Source: an uncultured Eisenbergiella sp. (lineage in GTDB: Bacteria > Bacillota > Clostridia > Lachnospirales > Lachnospiraceae). Taken from it: a stretch of 7,762 nt of DNA. Position numbers and translations under genes: made by a program. Location of the stretch: assembly GCA_948960675.1 (NCBI GenBank), contig CARDPF010000145.1, forward strand, positions 1 through 7,762, given 5' to 3'. Below are positions 5,001 to 7,762 of this stretch, in pieces; the stretch's first letter is position 1, and every line of letters begins with the position of its first letter. Under the pieces are notes generated by a model. That model was not told where the DNA came from. It did not search any database and saw nothing but the letters and a program-made list of their open reading frames with translations.

Positions 5001-7144
5001 AAATGTTTCCTCCCTATTTTTTCCCGGATATCTGCAAGCATCTGCTCCGAAAGCAGGGCAACCTGGGCCTCTATGACCAGTACGGACGGCGCCGCCGTGT
5101 AATCAAGGCGCCCCTGCTCCGAAAGCATATCCAGACGCACATTGATATTCGGATCATGGTGTGCAAACAACACCGTATGCATGCCTCCTTCTTCCCCCGC
5201 ATTGTATCCGGTCTTTGGATCCTCCACAACCGTCTCCCCGTTTGTGACCACCGCTTTGGCAAGCTGCTGCTTTGTCAGTTTCTGCCCCCCATAACAGACG
5301 CATAGAATCCGTATCAGGCACGGCTCCTCCAACGGATCCAGCCGGATTGCCTTCACCCCGGGCTTACATACAATCTCTGCCCGTATCCTGTCACCGTCCA
5401 GATGGGTATTTTCCATATAGTACGAATGCTCCTGTGTATACCCTTCCCCAAAATCCTCAAAAACCTGCATCCGCCTGCGGGGCATATTGAAAAATTCCTG
5501 CACGGGCACCGCCTGGTTCCCGATCAGGTGGCGCACATCCGTCACCGCCAGACGGTACGTTTTGTCCCTTTCTTGCATGACGGACCGTTGGAATGCCGTC
5601 TCCTTCTCCTGCAGGGAGGCAATGGTATCCGCATCCATGCCCATATCCGCCATAACCTTTTGCACAATCGGATCGCTTTTACGCTTTTTGTCCTCCTGCG
5701 TATAGCAGTATAGCGCCCTGCGGATAAGATCCGCCGGACACAGGCCGTCCGCAGTCCACTCGTAATCAATCATGGTCCACCGGTCTTCCTGCACGCAGAT
5801 ATTGGGAAATGTCAGGTCAAAGTTCTGCGGCCCTTCCTGCGCCTTCCACTCCACCGCCCTTTGGTAACGCTCAAACAACGCCCGGAACCCGTCCTCGTCG
5901 CGTTTTGCCAGGCATTCATCCAACAACTCCTCCAGCGTATCTGCGCCCTCCAGAAACTCCAATTCCGCATACGCCTCCCCCTCCGGCGTATATTTTTCCT
6001 CCAGACGGTTGACGGACAGACCACTCCCCGCAAAGCGGGCCTCAAAAAGAGGGTAATTTTTGCAAAGCTGCCGGATATGGCCTGCAGCCTCATGGTTTGC
6101 CGCCAGCTTTCTCACATATTTTTTCCCCCCGTCCCCTTCCCCGATATCGGTCCGGATGCACAGATGCTTCGCCCGGTCATTGGAAAAGCGGGTGTAAACC
6201 GTAGGCAGCGCTTCCCCCGTCACCACCAGATAGGAATTGCTAAACAGCGGGAACAACCCCTCCCGGACCAGCATGTCAAACACTTTTTTTTCGTCGAACA
6301 AAAGCATTCTGTCCCTGTCAAAATTGCGCAAATTATTCGAAAGCTCCCCCACCTTAGGCAGATACCGGTCGGAATATGCCATGGTCATAAACTTATAATC
6401 GGGATAGGGGTAATAGAAATGAATCTGCTCCTCCCTGCATTCCCGCAGGATTTTTTCCAGTCCCTTTCTGGTAAAGGTACGCGCCGCGCCGCCCTCCGGA
6501 TAATCCTCCAGCCCTGAAAAAAAAGTGCCCAGATGGTCTTCCCGGCAGCCCGCCCAATACTTGAGTCCCATCTTGTTTTCGATGGCGATCACAATACGGC
6601 CCCCCTGCCGGACATGCTTTTTCACGATTTTGTAAAAATCCGAAAATGGCGTATCGGAGCCGATATAGCTTTTGCCGTACTCAAAAACACCGATCAGGAA
6701 AATGTAGTCGAAATCGGTGGGCAGGGCAGGCTCAATATCCTGAAAATTCCCCAGATGGATGGTAACATTGCCGCAGTCTTTATGGCGGTAGGCGTTGATT
6801 TGGCTGCGCTTTTTAGACAGTTCCACACAGGTGACACTGCCCGCCCTTCTGGCTAAGCTGCCCGTCACAGCGCCGCAGCCGGAGCCTACTTCCAGCACCT
6901 TACTCTTCTTATCTATGGGCAGCCACTCCACAATATTCTCCCGTAGATCGGAAAGGTGGTAAAGAATTTCCCAGCTGCGCCTCTTTTGAATCTCTTCCTG
7001 ATATCGATCCGGCTGCGTATTTTGCACAATGGAAAGCAGTTCGTCCTCCGATGCGCCGTCACAGTAGAAATCTTCTCCCGGATAAAAGGTATAATCCAAC
7101 ACTACCTTACCGATCTTTTCCGTCCCGCCGTTTTCCATAAACAT
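4985..7144 (-). CDS. Fused SAM methyltransferase and kinase-like protein, WbdD-like architecture
   Basis: A 719-residue soluble protein with three parts. Residues 60-310 are a class I SAM methyltransferase: motif I VLEVGSGCGAV (83-93), acidic strand VTCVELS (104-110), FDYIFLIGVFEY (145-156), then AIENKMGLKYWAG (187-199) and REDHLG. Residues about 312-500 resemble a small-molecule kinase fold: a Lys in the KKYVRKLAA strand (341-349), a catalytic-loop-like NFDLTFPNI (441-449) with Asp443 and Asn448, and IDYEW (459-463) with a metal-binding-type Asp460. Residues 500-540 are helical and charged. Residues 559-700 form a beta-rich region (VFEDFGEGY, VKAIRLDP). A methyltransferase fused to a kinase is the plan of WbdD, which caps O-polysaccharide with methyl phosphate and ends chain growth; WbdD is of similar length. 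The same role here is inference. The gene lies 12 bases after a Wzt_C-type transporter ATPase and overlaps the GT gene. The ATG at 7144 follows GGGAAGGAAAAGG; ATG at 7138 is an alternative. Confidence 0.88.
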   Translation of the reverse strand: MFMENGGTEKIGKVVLDYTFYPGEDFYCDGASEDELLSIVQNTQPDRYQEEIQKRRSWEILYHLSDLRENIVEWLPIDKKSKVLEVGSGCGAVTGSLARRAGSVTCVELSKKRSQINAYRHKDCGNVTIHLGNFQDIEPALPTDFDYIFLIGVFEYGKSYIGSDTPFSDFYKIVKKHVRQGGRIVIAIENKMGLKYWAGCREDHLGTFFSGLEDYPEGGAARTFTRKGLEKILRECREEQIHFYYPYPDYKFMTMAYSDRYLPKVGELSNNLRNFDRDRMLLFDEKKVFDMLVREGLFPLFSNSYLVVTGEALPTVYTRFSNDRAKHLCIRTDIGEGDGGKKYVRKLAANHEAAGHIRQLCKNYPLFEARFAGSGLSVNRLEEKYTPEGEAYAELEFLEGADTLEELLDECLAKRDEDGFRALFERYQRAVEWKAQEGPQNFDLTFPNICVQEDRWTMIDYEWTADGLCPADLIRRALYCYTQEDKKRKSDPIVQKVMADMGMDADTIASLQEKETAFQRSVMQERDKTYRLAVTDVRHLIGNQAVPVQEFFNMPRRRMQVFEDFGEGYTQEHSYYMENTHLDGDRIRAEIVCKPGVKAIRLDPLEEPCLIRILCVCYGGQKLTKQQLAKAVVTNGETVVEDPKTGYNAGEEGGMHTVLFAHHDPNINVRLDMLSEQGRLDYTAAPSVLVIEAQVALLSEQMLADIREKIGRKHFWFRR
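5009..5014 (-). promoter_or_regulatory. Ribosome binding site for the TTG start of the glycosyltransferase gene
   Basis: On the minus strand GGGAGG is followed by eight bases (AAACATTT) and then TTG. It lies inside the codons for the last residues of the methyltransferase-kinase (Gly-Arg of IGRKHFWFRR), so ribosomes finishing the upstream gene pass over it. The arrangement supports the TTG start and suggests translational coupling. Confidence 0.7.
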
Positions 7145-7156
7145 CCTTTTCCTTCC

Positions 7157-7762
7157 CTACACGTTTTTGACTTCCACCTCGGATTCCATGTCAAAATAAC
7201 CTACCGTGTCCTTGTCGGACACCACTGTAAGGTGCAGGACGTCATAAAGCCTGTGATATACCACAAATTTGTCCTTTTCATATCCCGTCACCCCCAGGGA
7301 AATGAGGTAATCGCCGCCCTGCAGACGCATCTTCTGTGTAAAAGTGATTTCCTTTTCCTCCCCCGCCGATGCGCCGTCCAAAAAGGCTTTTTCAAACATG
7401 GTATTGGTTCCGGTGATTTCCACGCCCTTACTGTTTTTGATGGAAAGGGCAAAAATCGGCGCCTCCAGGTCCCGGTGGATTTTCACCCGCATACGCATGG
7501 CAAAGCGGTTCCCCTTCAAGACCGCCGCAGTCTGCAGACCGTTCTCATCCGTCAGACAATAGTCCACAATCTCCGCTTCCCTGGAACCGTATTCCAACAT
7601 CTCGGGATTTTGCCCCGCCTGCTTTTGCTTCCGCTTATCCAGGGCCGCCCGCACATCCTCGTCTGCCGTCAAATCCGGCACATCCTCCACAGCCTTTGGC
7701 ATCTCATACTGTCCCACCAATACCTGCTTATAAGCGTCGATCATTTCCTTGGGGCTTCCCTC
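7157..7762 (-). CDS. Polysaccharide ABC-transporter ATPase, C-terminal part with Wzt_C carbohydrate-binding domain (partial)
   Basis: Only the last 201 codons are in the window and the frame stays open to the edge. The first visible residues, EGSPKEMIDAYKQVLVG, match the end of the ATPase domain of Wzt/TagH-type exporters, where a G-x-P-x-x-V/M-I-x-x-Y motif follows the D-loop and H-loop. A charged linker of about 35 residues (many Asp, Glu, Lys) leads to a beta-sandwich typical of Wzt_C: YGSREAEIVDYCL, then VEITGTNT and LQGGDYLISLG, ending with GYFDMESEV. In Gram-negative systems this domain binds the modified non-reducing end of a finished glycan and admits it to the channel. The ATP-binding motifs, the start codon and the permease partner should lie beyond the right edge. 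The ATG at 7744 is an internal Met, not the start. The next gene begins 12 bases after the TAG stop, and its enzyme is a plausible maker of the end group this domain would read. Confidence 0.9.
   Translation of the reverse strand, partial: EGSPKEMIDAYKQVLVGQYEMPKAVEDVPDLTADEDVRAALDKRKQKQAGQNPEMLEYGSREAEIVDYCLTDENGLQTAAVLKGNRFAMRMRVKIHRDLEAPIFALSIKNSKGVEITGTNTMFEKAFLDGASAGEEKEITFTQKMRLQGGDYLISLGVTGYEKDKFVVYHRLYDVLHLTVVSDKDTVGYFDMESEVEVKNV

Noticed and set aside
5861..6517. A 218-codon open frame on the plus strand opposite the methyltransferase-kinase
   Set aside because: It is a shadow of a clearly recognisable fused enzyme, with no plausible ribosome site or domain.

Overview
The window looks like a chromosomal fragment of an anaerobic Firmicute of the class Clostridia, most likely Lachnospiraceae. 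This is inferred from the protein families, the strong AGGAGG-type ribosome sites, a TTG start, and base composition that looks to be a little above 50% GC by eye. It holds no RNA gene, mobile element or CRISPR array that I can support. Almost all of it is coding: two tightly packed gene sets that converge tail to tail and overlap by 35 bases.

Left half, plus strand (about 85-3028): a short upstream region with a good extended -10 promoter and a dyad over its -35 box. It is followed by a small single-pass membrane protein of unknown function (174-653), an MBOAT-family O-acyltransferase of the AlgI/DltB type (672-2084), and a membrane-anchored SGNH-fold protein (2138-3028). MBOAT plus SGNH is the usual pair for acylating an extracytoplasmic polysaccharide. 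The MBOAT protein moves the acyl group across the membrane and the SGNH protein places it on, or removes it from, the glycan. An 18-base gap links the first two genes. A strong hairpin without a T-tract lies between the second and third.

Right half, minus strand (7762 down to 2994): read in the direction of transcription, first comes the 3' part of an ABC-transporter ATPase ending in a Wzt_C-type carbohydrate-binding domain (cut by the window edge). Next is a 719-residue protein with an N-terminal SAM methyltransferase, a middle kinase-like domain and a C-terminal beta-rich region. Last is a 668-residue GT2 glycosyltransferase with a degenerate first GT-A domain, a complete second one and a C-terminal accessory domain. 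The genes are 12 bases apart and then overlap by 16 bases, so they are probably one operon with translational coupling at the last junction.

Taken together this reads as part of a cell-surface polysaccharide locus of the ABC-transporter type. The most interesting reading is that the methyltransferase-kinase is a counterpart of WbdD, the Gram-negative enzyme that stops chain growth by adding a methylated phosphate cap. The neighbouring Wzt_C domain would then recognise that cap before export. The MBOAT/SGNH set would acylate the same glycan outside the cell. The domain calls rest on motifs visible in the sequence. The joint function is inference.
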